11,274 bases of DNA from Solirubrobacterales bacterium. GTDB taxonomy: Bacteria > Actinomycetota > Thermoleophilia > Solirubrobacterales > Solirubrobacteraceae. Below the pieces are notes generated by a model, which did no database searches, was not told the origin of the DNA, and saw only the letters and a list, made by a program, of their open reading frames with translations. The DNA is taken from positions 1 to 11,274 of the forward strand of contig JACCYI010000137.1 of the NCBI GenBank assembly GCA_013696535.1. The letters are read 5' to 3'. Both the position numbers and the translations under genes were made by a program. This document shows, one piece after another, positions 1 through 6,249 of this stretch (position 1 is the stretch's first letter; the number at the start of each line of letters is the position of its first letter).

Positions 1-619
1 GCACCGACTCCATTGCGTGGGCGAGGACGTCGATCCCGCAGGCGGCGGTGACCCGCGGCGGCGCCGTCACCGAGAGGTTGGGATCGAGCAACGCGAAGCG
101 GGGCAGCGCGGACGAGTCCCCGATGTAGCGCTTGCGCCGCGCGATCGGATCGTCGATGACGCCGAACGCGTTGGTCTCGGATCCCGTGCCCGCGGTCGTC
201 GGCACGCCGATGAGGGGATCGGCGGGCACGAGACCGCGCGCCCGGTGGTCGAGCGCCTCCAAGGGCCGGTCGTTGACCGCGTGGAGGGCGATGGCCTTCG
301 CCGCGTCCATCGGTGACCCGCCTCCCACCGCCACGACCGCTGCGTCGCCGAAGGACCGGAGAGCCGCCGAGCCCGCTAGGACGTCACGGGCGCACGGATT
401 GGCTCCGACACCGTCGTAGACCTCGGCGCGAACGCCGGCGGCTTCGAGGTGGCCGACCACCTTCTGGACCACCCCGGCGGCGACGAGTCCGCGATCCGTC
501 ACGACGAAGGCCGCGTCCCGGCCAAGCCGCCCTACGAGGTCGGCGAGATCGTCAAGGGCTCCCGCTCCGAGGACCATCTCGGGCCGGGGCGGGATGCGCA
601 GAGCGACGTCAACGGCCAT
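1..619 (-). CDS. Iron-containing alcohol dehydrogenase (partial, C-terminus beyond window edge)
   Basis: N-terminal 206 residues of a group III (iron-type) alcohol dehydrogenase, a family usually about 380-400 residues, so roughly half is present. The enzymes interconvert alcohols and aldehydes (or hydroxy acids and semialdehydes) with NAD(P) in the cytosol. Visible: the nucleotide-binding GGGSPMDAAK at residues 99-108, the family block VPTTAGTGSETN at 139-150, and GIDVLAHAME at 195-204, whose D197 and H201 match the first two metal ligands; the remaining His ligands would lie off the window. The PTTAGTGSE form argues against maleylacetate reductase, which carries a different PTT-[YF]-[SA]-GSE block. 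The ATG at 619 overlaps the stop of the upstream dehydrogenase by 11 bases (ATGGCCGTTGA), with GGGAAG just upstream as a modest ribosome site. It is the last visible gene of the four-gene operon. The family is certain; the substrate is unknown. Confidence 0.9.
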   Translation of the reverse strand, partial: MAVDVALRIPPRPEMVLGAGALDDLADLVGRLGRDAAFVVTDRGLVAAGVVQKVVGHLEAAGVRAEVYDGVGANPCARDVLAGSAALRSFGDAAVVAVGGGSPMDAAKAIALHAVNDRPLEALDHRARGLVPADPLIGVPTTAGTGSETNAFGVIDDPIARRKRYIGDSSALPRFALLDPNLSVTAPPRVTAACGIDVLAHAMESV

Positions 620-1523
620 TGGCTTCCCGAAGGCGCAGCGGCGTCCCCGCCAGATCCTCATAGAGACGGACCACCGCCATCTCCCCCGCCGTGCTGCCGT
701 ACTTGTCGAGCGCCTGGTCGTAGAGCCCTTGGGTGACGCCTGACAGCTCGGTCCGCACACCGGTCTCCCGGGCCAGATCGAGCGCCAGCCCAAGATCCTT
801 GGTGACCAATCCGAGCGGGAATCGCTCCCCGTACTCGCCGTCGCGAAGCACTTCGAGCGCCTCGTTCTCCAAAAACGAGGAGCGGGCGGGACCGGCTGCA
901 AAGGCGGCGTACAGGGTGTCCGCGTCGATCCCGGACCGCACCCCCACGGCAAGCGCCTCAGCGGCGACCGCGGCGTGCACGAACCACTGCAGATTGACCA
1001 ACAGCTTCACGGTGTAGCCGGCGCCGTGCGGCCCGACGTGCACGACCCGATGGGGCTTGCCCATGGCCTCGAGGACTGGGCGAGCGACGGCCACGTCGGC
1101 TTCCTCGCCGCCCACGAAGATGTGCAGGTCCCCTTCGCTGGCCTTGAGGGCGTCGGCCACCGGCGCGTCGAGGAAGGCGACTCCCCGGACGGCCGCGGCC
1201 TCGAGCACCCGCCGCCCGAGCTCGGTGGAGCTGGTGCTCATATCGACGGCCAGCGAGCCCTTCCGCATCGCCGCGAGCGCCCCGCCCGAGCCGAGCAGCA
1301 CATCCTCGACCTGAGGCGGGCCCGGAAGCATGGTGATGAGCACGTCGGCGGCGGCAGCGCACTCCGCCGCCGACTCCGCCGCCTCGGCGCCGCCCAGCAC
1401 CGCGAGCGCGAGCGCCGCGGGTGAAAGGTCAAAGGCCGTCACGTCGAAGCCGGCCCCGACGACACGGGCGCACATCGGCCCCCCCATGTGGCCGAGCCCG
1501 ATGAAACCCACGCGCGTCGTCAT
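609..1523 (-). CDS. Beta-hydroxyacid dehydrogenase (3-hydroxyisobutyrate dehydrogenase / tartronate semialdehyde reductase family)
   Basis: A 304-residue NAD(P)-dependent dehydrogenase of the 6-phosphogluconate/3-hydroxyisobutyrate superfamily, at the usual family length (~290-300). The N-terminal Rossmann fold carries VGFIGLGHMGGPM at residues 5-17. The substrate loop reads DAPVADA at 119-125. The catalytic block GPHGAGYTVKLLVN follows, with the conserved Lys at K173 and Asn at N177, then the all-helical C-terminal domain. The catalytic Lys/Asn pair argues for an active oxidoreductase converting a 3-hydroxy acid to its semialdehyde or the reverse. The normal substrate motif is DAPVSGG; here Ser-Gly-Gly is Ala-Asp-Ala, so the carboxylate-binding site and the substrate may differ. 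The ATG at 1523 was chosen because the Rossmann fold starts right after it and because it overlaps the upstream aldehyde dehydrogenase stop in ATGA, suggesting translational coupling; longer in-frame extensions run inside that gene. In an acid-sugar pathway it could act as a tartronate semialdehyde reductase, but this is inference. Confidence 0.92.
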   Translation of the reverse strand: MTTRVGFIGLGHMGGPMCARVVGAGFDVTAFDLSPAALALAVLGGAEAAESAAECAAAADVLITMLPGPPQVEDVLLGSGGALAAMRKGSLAVDMSTSSTELGRRVLEAAAVRGVAFLDAPVADALKASEGDLHIFVGGEEADVAVARPVLEAMGKPHRVVHVGPHGAGYTVKLLVNLQWFVHAAVAAEALAVGVRSGIDADTLYAAFAAGPARSSFLENEALEVLRDGEYGERFPLGLVTKDLGLALDLARETGVRTELSGVTQGLYDQALDKYGSTAGEMAVVRLYEDLAGTPLRLREANGR

Positions 1524-3019
1524 GTCAGCGAGATCCAGGTCGTCTTGAGTTGGGTGTAGTGCTCGAGTGCGTGCAGCGAGCGGTCGCGACCGTGGCCGGA
1601 GGCCTTCATGCCGCCGAAGGGCGTGGTCACGTCGCCCGCGTCGTAGGTGTTCACCCAGACGGTTCCCGCCCGCAGCCGCCGGGCGATCCTTCCGGCGGTC
1701 GTGACGTCGCGTGTCCAGATCGAAGCGGCCAATCCGTATTCCGTCGCGTTCGCCAGCCGCACGGCATCCTCCGGGTCGGCGGCCTCCTGGACGGCGAGAA
1801 CCGGGCCGAAGATCTCCTCGCGCACCACCTCCGACTCCGCCGCCACGCCGTCGAGCACGGTCGGCTGCAGATAGCTGCCGCCGGGCACGGGATGGGCCCG
1901 CTCGCCGCCGCAGGCGACCCGAGCACCGTCGCCGCGCGCGCGGTCGACGTACTCGAGGATCCGGGTGAGCGGCTCCTCGCCGATGAGGCTGCCCACCGTG
2001 GTGGCCGGGTCGAGCGGATCGCCCGGTTGGAGCTCTGTCGACACGGCCACGATCCGCTCCACCAGCTCCTCGCGGATGGAGCCCTCGACCACCAGCCGGG
2101 AGCCGGCATGGCAGGTCTGGCCCGCGTTGTAGAAGATGCTCCACGCGATGGCGCTCGCCGCCGCATCGAGGTCGGGTGCGTCCGCCAGGACGACCTGCGG
2201 GCTCTTCCCGCCGAGCTCGAGGGACACCTGCTTGCCGTTGGACTCACCCGCGTAGACGAGGAAGCGGCGCCCGATCTCGACCGAGCCGGTGAAGGCGATC
2301 TTGTCCACGTCGGCGTGGCGGCCCAGCGCCTCCCCTGCCTCGGCGCCGAAACCCGGAACGACGTTGAGGACGCCGTCGGGCAGGCCGGCCTCCGCCGCCA
2401 GCTCGGCCAGCAGGAGCGCCGACAACGGTGACTGCTCCGCCGGCTTGAGCACCACGCTGTTGCCCGTTGCCAGAGCCGGCGCGAGCTTCCACGCGGTGAT
2501 GATCAGCGGGTAGTTCCATGGCACCACGGCGCCGATCACGCCGAGCGGCTCGCGGTCGACGAGCGCGAGCGCGTCCCGGCCGGTCGGGGCGATCTCGCCG
2601 TAGAGCTTGTCGATGGCCTCCGCGTACCACCGCACGCAGGCGATGGCGTTGGGAACGTCCACGCGCAGGGCGTCGCCGATCGGCTTTCCCCCGTCCACGG
2701 ACTCGAGCAGGGCAAGGTCCTCGATCCGTGCCTCCATGAGATCGGCCAGGCGTAATAGCACCGCTCGCCGCTCGCGCGGCGCCGCCTCACTCCAGGGGCC
2801 GGCGTCGAACGCCCGTCGCGCAGCTCGCACCGCCCGGGCGACGTCCTCGCCATCGCCACGGGCGACATCGGCCACCTTGCGGCCGTCGCGCGGGCTTTCG
2901 TCGACGAACGTGGCGCCGCTCGCAGCCGGGACGAACGCGCCGTCCACGAAGGCCTCGGTCCGGGGGTCGAGCGACTCGGCGGCGTGCACCCAGGACGTGG
3001 TCTCGGCGGTCTGGCTCAT
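1520..3019 (-). CDS. Aldehyde dehydrogenase, PuuC/AldH-like (NAD(P)+)
   Basis: A 499-residue aldehyde dehydrogenase that oxidises an aldehyde to the acid. All catalytic elements are present: VVPWNYPL with N169, FTGSVEIG at 243-250, LELGGKS with general base E268, NAGQTCHAG with nucleophile C303, and EEIFGP with E402. The C-terminus (TTPFGGMKASGHGRDRSLHA, then TQLKTTWISL) and the central WYAEAIDKLYGEI closely match E. coli PuuC (gamma-glutamyl-gamma-aminobutyraldehyde dehydrogenase) as I recall it. PuuC-type enzymes are broad in substrate, so this does not prove polyamine breakdown, and no other polyamine gene is visible. The ATG at 3019 overlaps the stop of the dehydratase gene by four bases (ATGA) and has a good ribosome site, GAGGTGA, a few bases upstream. 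Its own stop likewise overlaps the next gene. In this operon it may oxidise a semialdehyde made downstream of the dehydratase. Family certain; substrate open. Confidence 0.95.
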   Translation of the reverse strand: MSQTAETTSWVHAAESLDPRTEAFVDGAFVPAASGATFVDESPRDGRKVADVARGDGEDVARAVRAARRAFDAGPWSEAAPRERRAVLLRLADLMEARIEDLALLESVDGGKPIGDALRVDVPNAIACVRWYAEAIDKLYGEIAPTGRDALALVDREPLGVIGAVVPWNYPLIITAWKLAPALATGNSVVLKPAEQSPLSALLLAELAAEAGLPDGVLNVVPGFGAEAGEALGRHADVDKIAFTGSVEIGRRFLVYAGESNGKQVSLELGGKSPQVVLADAPDLDAAASAIAWSIFYNAGQTCHAGSRLVVEGSIREELVERIVAVSTELQPGDPLDPATTVGSLIGEEPLTRILEYVDRARGDGARVACGGERAHPVPGGSYLQPTVLDGVAAESEVVREEIFGPVLAVQEAADPEDAVRLANATEYGLAASIWTRDVTTAGRIARRLRAGTVWVNTYDAGDVTTPFGGMKASGHGRDRSLHALEHYTQLKTTWISLT

Positions 3020-4140
3020 GCGGTCACCTCGTGCCCGACCCGGAGGCCTGCGATCGCATCCTCGTCGAGCAGGGCGCCGAGCCCGGGTCGGTCCGGAATA
3101 GCCAGGCAGCCGTCGGAATCGATCCAGATCGGCTCCGCCAGCATGAAGTCGCGCCGCTCCGGCGTCCAGCCCGGCGGGTCGAAAGGGAACTCGACGAACG
3201 GTCCGCCGCCGACGCCGCACACGACGTGCAGGTTGGCCAGCAGCCCGAGGCCGTTGGTCCAGGTGTGCGGCGTGAAGCGCCGGTTGCGGTGCAGCAGCAG
3301 CTCCGCCAGCGTGCGCGCCCTCGACATCCCGAGGGCGAGCACGACATCCGGCTGGAAGACGTCCAGGGCATCCTCCTCGTGCGCGCTCAGCAACTCGTCG
3401 AAATTGCGCGCCATCTCGCCGCCCGCGATCTGCACGCCGGTCTGTTCGCGCAGGGTCCGCATCCCGCTCAGGTCCGCACCCGGCAGCGGCTCCTCGACCC
3501 ACAGCACGTCTTGCTCGGCGAGGCGCTCGATCACCCGCCGGGCGGCCTGGGGGGCGAGCCCGGGTGCGACGTCGCCCGGCATCCGCCACCACTGGTTGAG
3601 GTCGACGAGGATCTCCATGCTGTCGCCGACCGCGGCTCTCACCGCCGCGACCACGGCGACTCCCTCCTGCACGCGATCGCGAGCGACGCGGATCTTGAGC
3701 GCCCTGAAGCCCAGTTCACGCAGCGCCGTCGCCTGCTCGGCACGCTCGCCGGGGGAGCGCAGCTCGCCGAGCGACGCGTAAGCGGGCAGCCGGTCGGTGG
3801 CGCCGCCGAGCAACGTCGCGCAGGGGACGCCGAGCGCCTGCCCGGCGATGTCCCACAGAGCGGCCTCCACGGGCCAGCAGCGCCCCGCGTGAAACTCGAT
3901 GGTCTCGAGCGCCCGGACGTGCCGGGCGATGCTCAGCGGGTCCTGACCTACGAACAGTCCCTCGTACGGCGCGAAGCCTTCCAGTGAGTCACCGCTGCCG
4001 ATGCCGACGAGCCCTTCGTCCGTGTGGACCCGCACGATCGTCGCCTCGAAGTGCGTCCGTGGCGTCGGATCCCAGGCGGCCCGGAACGGAGGATCGAGCG
4101 GGAGGTCGAAACGCTCGGTGGTGACCGCCGTGATCCTCAT
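3016..4140 (-). CDS. Mandelate racemase/enolase-superfamily enzyme, probable acid-sugar or hydroxy-acid dehydratase
   Basis: A 374-residue protein with the enolase-superfamily capping domain (about 1-120) and TIM barrel (about 120-345). Candidate Mg ligands lie in the motifs LVDLN (D180), WVEEP (E216/E217) and AGGEM (E242). The mandelate-racemase subgroup dyad is D265 (FQPDVV) and H292 (TPHTW), 27 residues apart, the same spacing as D270/H297 in mandelate racemase. E317 (VEFP) matches the conserved end-of-barrel Glu. The usual KxK on strand 2 reads K149-I-R151. Such enzymes abstract the proton alpha to a carboxylate, giving racemisation or, more often, dehydration of sugar acids to 2-keto-3-deoxy acids. 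The start is ATG 4140 with AGGTGG upstream; an in-frame upstream extension exists but lacks family similarity and runs toward the regulator promoter. It is the first gene of the operon and divergent from the LysR gene. The muconate cycloisomerase subgroup is unlikely because of the His-Asp dyad. Substrate unknown. Confidence 0.9.
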   Translation of the reverse strand: MRITAVTTERFDLPLDPPFRAAWDPTPRTHFEATIVRVHTDEGLVGIGSGDSLEGFAPYEGLFVGQDPLSIARHVRALETIEFHAGRCWPVEAALWDIAGQALGVPCATLLGGATDRLPAYASLGELRSPGERAEQATALRELGFRALKIRVARDRVQEGVAVVAAVRAAVGDSMEILVDLNQWWRMPGDVAPGLAPQAARRVIERLAEQDVLWVEEPLPGADLSGMRTLREQTGVQIAGGEMARNFDELLSAHEEDALDVFQPDVVLALGMSRARTLAELLLHRNRRFTPHTWTNGLGLLANLHVVCGVGGGPFVEFPFDPPGWTPERRDFMLAEPIWIDSDGCLAIPDRPGLGALLDEDAIAGLRVGHEVTA

Positions 4141-4154
4141 GGAAGCCACCTTCC
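4141..4154 (-). promoter_or_regulatory. Possible ribosome-site hairpin before the dehydratase start
   Basis: On the minus strand the message reads GGAAG GTGG CTTCC directly before the ATG at 4140. The five-base arms pair perfectly around a four-base loop, and the purine-rich ribosome site (AGGTGG) lies partly in the 5' arm and partly in the loop. Such a hairpin could damp initiation. At only five base pairs it may be chance in GC-rich DNA. Confidence 0.25.
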
Positions 4155-4167
4155 CCTCTGCGTGCCC

Positions 4168-4189
4168 GCAACGCCAGTCCGATCCTTGC
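4168..4189. promoter_or_regulatory. Candidate LysR-type operator in the divergent intergenic region
   Basis: The 71-bp gap between the divergent dehydratase and LysR genes contains GCAA (4168-4171) and TTGC (4186-4189), a short interrupted inverted repeat. LysR regulators normally bind dyads containing T-N11-A between their own gene and a divergent target, so the location is right. The arms are only four bases and the spacing is not the classic one, so this is a weak candidate. Confidence 0.2.
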
Positions 4190-4198
4190 ACCCGTCCG

Positions 4199-4204
4199 TA
4201 AGCT
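4199..4204 (+). promoter_or_regulatory. Possible -10 box for a leaderless lysR transcript
   Basis: TAAGCT fits the actinobacterial -10 pattern TANNNT and lies seven bases before the ATG at 4212, the spacing expected if transcription begins at the start codon. There is no Shine-Dalgarno-like sequence in between. No convincing -35 is visible. Confidence 0.3.
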
Positions 4205-4211
4205 CCGCTTC

Positions 4212-5108
4212 ATGCTCGACGTGCGGCGCCTTCGTGTCCTGTGTGCCGTCGCCGATCACACGACGCTGAGCGCGGCAGCCGACTCACTTTCCTACACGCC
4301 GTCCGCCGTGTCGCAGCAGATCGTCGCGCTCGAGCGCGAGATCGGCGTGCGCGTGCTTCATCGCGGCCCGCGCGGCGTGCGACTGACGGCCACCGGGCAG
4401 CTCCTCGTCGATCAGACCCGGCCGATCCTGGCCACGCTCAAGGCCGCCGAAGCGTCCGTGGCCGCGGTGATCGGTCTGAGTGCGGGGCGCCTGCAGCTCG
4501 CGTCGTTCGCCACAGCCGGCGCGACGATCCTGCCGCGCGCGATCGCCGATTTCCGCGCGCGCCATCCCGATGTGTCCATCACGCTGATCCAAGCCGATCC
4601 GGACGCGGCGATGGCGGCGCTGCGAGCCGGCGACGTGGACCTGATCATCACCGCGGATGCCGAGCAGCGGCCCAACGACTCCATCGAGGTGGTCACGCTG
4701 CTCGAAGACCCGCTGTGCGCCGTGCTGCCCAGCGCTCACCCACTCGCCACTCGTGCGGAGCTGGCGCTGGAAGAGCTCGCGAGCGAGACCTGGGTCGATG
4801 TGCCGACCACCTCGGAGGCCCGGCGGCTGTTGTTGCGGGCATGCGGTCGGGCCGGCTTCATCCCGCGCGTCGCCTTTGAGAGCGACGAGTACGAGACGGT
4901 GCAGCAGCTCGTGGCGGCAGGCGTCGGCGTGGCCCTCATCCCCCGGCTCGCACTGCGCTTCTCGGTCCCCGGGGTGACGCTCGTGCCGCTCAGGGTCCCG
5001 GTTGTCCGTGAAGTCATGGCTGCGGTGCACGCGCCGCAATTCCGGGCGCCCGCGGCCCATGCGATGATCGGGATCCTGCGAGAGGTCGCCGCCGCCGACC
5101 CGGCCTGA
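4212..5108 (+). CDS. LysR-family transcriptional regulator
   Basis: A 298-residue LysR-type regulator, at normal length for the family. An N-terminal winged helix-turn-helix spans about residues 4-62, with the recognition segment around TLSAAADSLSYTPSAVSQQI (18-37) and the typical LxxTxxG block (58-62). A linker helix follows, then a periplasmic-binding-protein-like effector domain from about 92 to 290 (GRLQLASFATAG onward, with VAAGVGVALIP near 230-240). Such proteins bind DNA as oligomers and usually activate a divergent operon when a small pathway intermediate binds. Here the divergent target is the four-gene dehydratase operon 71 bp away, so the ligand is probably its substrate or an intermediate. 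The ATG at 4212 gives the usual short N-terminus before the HTH. It lacks an evident ribosome site but has a TANNNT box seven bases upstream. Its stop lies inside the arm of a hairpin shared with the converging gene. Confidence 0.93.
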   Translation: MLDVRRLRVLCAVADHTTLSAAADSLSYTPSAVSQQIVALEREIGVRVLHRGPRGVRLTATGQLLVDQTRPILATLKAAEASVAAVIGLSAGRLQLASFATAGATILPRAIADFRARHPDVSITLIQADPDAAMAALRAGDVDLIITADAEQRPNDSIEVVTLLEDPLCAVLPSAHPLATRAELALEELASETWVDVPTTSEARRLLLRACGRAGFIPRVAFESDEYETVQQLVAAGVGVALIPRLALRFSVPGVTLVPLRVPVVREVMAAVHAPQFRAPAAHAMIGILREVAAADPA

Positions 5109-5137
5109 CGTCCCTGCACCGAGTTGCGGGACGTCAG
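5105..5137. terminator. Hairpin between convergent genes, probable bidirectional terminator
   Basis: CTGACGTCCC (5105-5114) and GGGACGTCAG (5128-5137) form a perfect ten-base inverted repeat. GCA/TGC (5116-5118 with 5125-5127) can extend the stem past a one-base bulge, leaving a six-base loop. It lies at the convergent ends of the LysR gene, whose TGA stop is in the left arm, and the repeat-protein gene, which stops at 5150. There is no T-tract on either side, so it may act as a non-canonical terminator or 3'-end stabiliser. The length of the perfect stem makes chance unlikely. Confidence 0.6.
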
Positions 5138-5149
5138 CGCGACGAGCGG

Positions 5150-6049
5150 TCAGGGATGGCGATGCCCGCCCCGGTGGGCGCCGAAGCCGCCGTGCCTGCC
5201 CATTCCGAACCGAACAGAATCGAGCGCCTCCTCGACCTTGGCTGCGTCCAGGTTCAACTTCCTGGCCAGCGCAGCGGTCAACGCCTTCCTCCGTGCGCCT
5301 TTCGCGGCTTCATGCTCGGCGCCGAGCTTGTCGACGGCGGCTCGCACCTTCGCCGTCTCGACTCCGAGCGCCCTGGCCAGCGCTTCGACACGGTCGGCGC
5401 GACGATCGTCACGCACGTCGGGGCGGATCTTCTCGAGCGCTGCCTGGAGCCTGGACGCCTCGACCCCCAGCGCCTTGGCCACGTCGGCAAGGCCTCGTGA
5501 AGCCTGGCCGTGCCCGGATCGGCGATGCCGACCACCGGGACCCGGATCTGCACGCCGTCCGCGCCCGCCCCGCCCGTGGCGTCCCGAGCTCGCGGCGTCG
5601 AGCGCCGCGCGCACCTTGACGGAATCGATGCCCAGCTCCTTCGCGAGCGCGCCGGCAAGCTCGTCGCGCCGCTCGCCCCGCCCAGGACGGAGCGTCTCGA
5701 GCGCGGCGTTGACCTTCTCCGTGGGTAGTCCGAGCGCGTTCGCGAGATCCTTCGCCCTGTCCATCCGCCGGTTCTTGCGAGGGAGCTCCCGCCGCACCTC
5801 GACGAACGCCTGGCGCAGAGCTGGAGCTTGGACGCCCAGTTCCTTGGCCAGATCGGCGAAGGGGCCCGCGCCGCGTGAACCGCCGAAGCGGGCGGGGTGA
5901 CCCTGTGTGGACGCTGATGCGGTGGTGGTCGATGCCGTGTCGGCGAGCGCCGATCCGCCGTCCGCCTGGCTCCCGATCGTGTATGCGCCGAATGCGAGCG
6001 ACACCGCTCCGGCCAGCGCGCCGGCCGTCTTCTTCGAGCTCTTGGTCAT
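5150..6049 (-). CDS. Secreted, highly basic protein with six helical LA-x2-LGV repeats (function unknown)
   Basis: A 299-residue protein I cannot assign to a characterised family. Residues 1-36 look like a Sec signal peptide: lysines at 3, 6 and 7, a hydrophobic core at about 8-25, and likely cleavage after ALA at 36. A Ser/Thr/Ala stretch follows. The mature part holds six copies of a motif approximating LAxxLGVxxxKVxAALxxLR, at residues about 64-89, 99-122, 131-154, 187-210, 221-244 and 257-280, each probably two short helices. Copies repeat every 32-36 residues except between 3 and 4, where a Gly/Arg/His-rich insert (155-186) makes the interval 56. The C-terminus is Gly/His rich. The many Arg, Lys and His residues suggest binding to a polyanion such as DNA, teichoic acid or polysaccharide, which is inference. 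The start ATG has GGAGG (6054-6058) four bases upstream. It is divergent from a secreted nuclease. Similar LGV-helix repeats occur in poorly characterised exported proteins of Gram-positive bacteria. Confidence 0.85.
   Translation of the reverse strand: MTKSSKKTAGALAGAVSLAFGAYTIGSQADGGSALADTASTTTASASTQGHPARFGGSRGAGPFADLAKELGVQAPALRQAFVEVRRELPRKNRRMDRAKDLANALGLPTEKVNAALETLRPGRGERRDELAGALAKELGIDSVKVRAALDAASSGRHGRGGRGRRADPGPGGRHRRSGHGQASRGLADVAKALGVEASRLQAALEKIRPDVRDDRRADRVEALARALGVETAKVRAAVDKLGAEHEAAKGARRKALTAALARKLNLDAAKVEEALDSVRFGMGRHGGFGAHRGGHRHP
5210..5860 (-). repeat. Six diverged protein-coding repeats within the secreted basic protein
   Basis: Coding spans of the six units are about 5783-5860, 5684-5755, 5588-5659, 5420-5491, 5318-5389 and 5210-5281. 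Each encodes about 24 residues with the core L-A-x-x-L-G-[VIL] followed eight or so residues later by A-[AL]. They are diverged at DNA level, pointing to old internal duplication rather than recent slippage. Confidence 0.75.
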
Positions 6050-6071
6050 CCTGCCTCCGAGTCGTCGGTCG

Positions 6072-6087
6072 GGACCGCTGACGGTCC
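6072..6087. promoter_or_regulatory. Perfect dyad in the divergent upstream region, candidate operator
   Basis: GGACCG (6072-6077), CTGA, CGGTCC (6082-6087) is a perfect six-base inverted repeat with a four-base centre. It lies 22 bp upstream of the repeat-protein start and about 160 bp upstream of the nuclease start. It could be an operator for a dimeric regulator or, on the minus-strand message, a 5'-leader hairpin ahead of the GGAGG ribosome site. TTT follows on the plus strand, but no plus-strand gene ends here to need a terminator. Confidence 0.4.
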
Positions 6088-6235
6088 TTTACGAGGTTCG
6101 AGAGTGCAGGCGCAACATGTGGCCGACGTAAGCAATGCGCGCTGTGTTCGGCCGCGAACGGGCTCCGTGCAACCAAGCAGCGACGTACACGCGACAATTC
6201 TGCAACACCCCGTGCACCGCGACCGGGATGGCCCC

Positions 6236-6241
6236 TAGCGT
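6236..6241 (+). promoter_or_regulatory. Possible -10 box for the nuclease gene
   Basis: TAGCGT fits TANNNT and lies eight bases before the nuclease ATG at 6250, near the spacing for a leaderless transcript. No clear Shine-Dalgarno or -35 is seen. Confidence 0.25.
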
Positions 6242-6249
6242 GACCGTCG

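Noticed and set aside
609..2144. Long N-terminal extension of the beta-hydroxyacid dehydrogenase frame
   Set aside because: The extra ~200 residues overlap the aldehyde dehydrogenase gene in another frame and are low-complexity. The Rossmann fold starts exactly at the ATG at 1523.
1550..2431. 293-codon open frame on the plus strand inside the aldehyde dehydrogenase gene
   Set aside because: It is antisense to a gene with all catalytic motifs intact. Its translation is Arg/Gly/Ala-rich with no domain signature, as expected from GC-rich third-position bias.
3031..3987. 318-codon open frame on the plus strand inside the dehydratase gene
   Set aside because: Antisense shadow of a well-supported enolase-superfamily gene; no recognisable motifs.
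1..4140. Muconate/maleylacetate aromatic-degradation operon (cycloisomerase plus maleylacetate reductase)
   Set aside because: The enolase-superfamily enzyme has the mandelate racemase His-Asp dyad, and the iron dehydrogenase has the PTTAGTGSE alcohol-dehydrogenase block, not the maleylacetate reductase form.
6146..6159. GTTCG-GCCG-CGAAC inverted repeat in the nuclease upstream region
   Set aside because: Only five base pairs in GC-rich DNA, about 90 bp from the start codon, with no link to a promoter element; not separable from chance.
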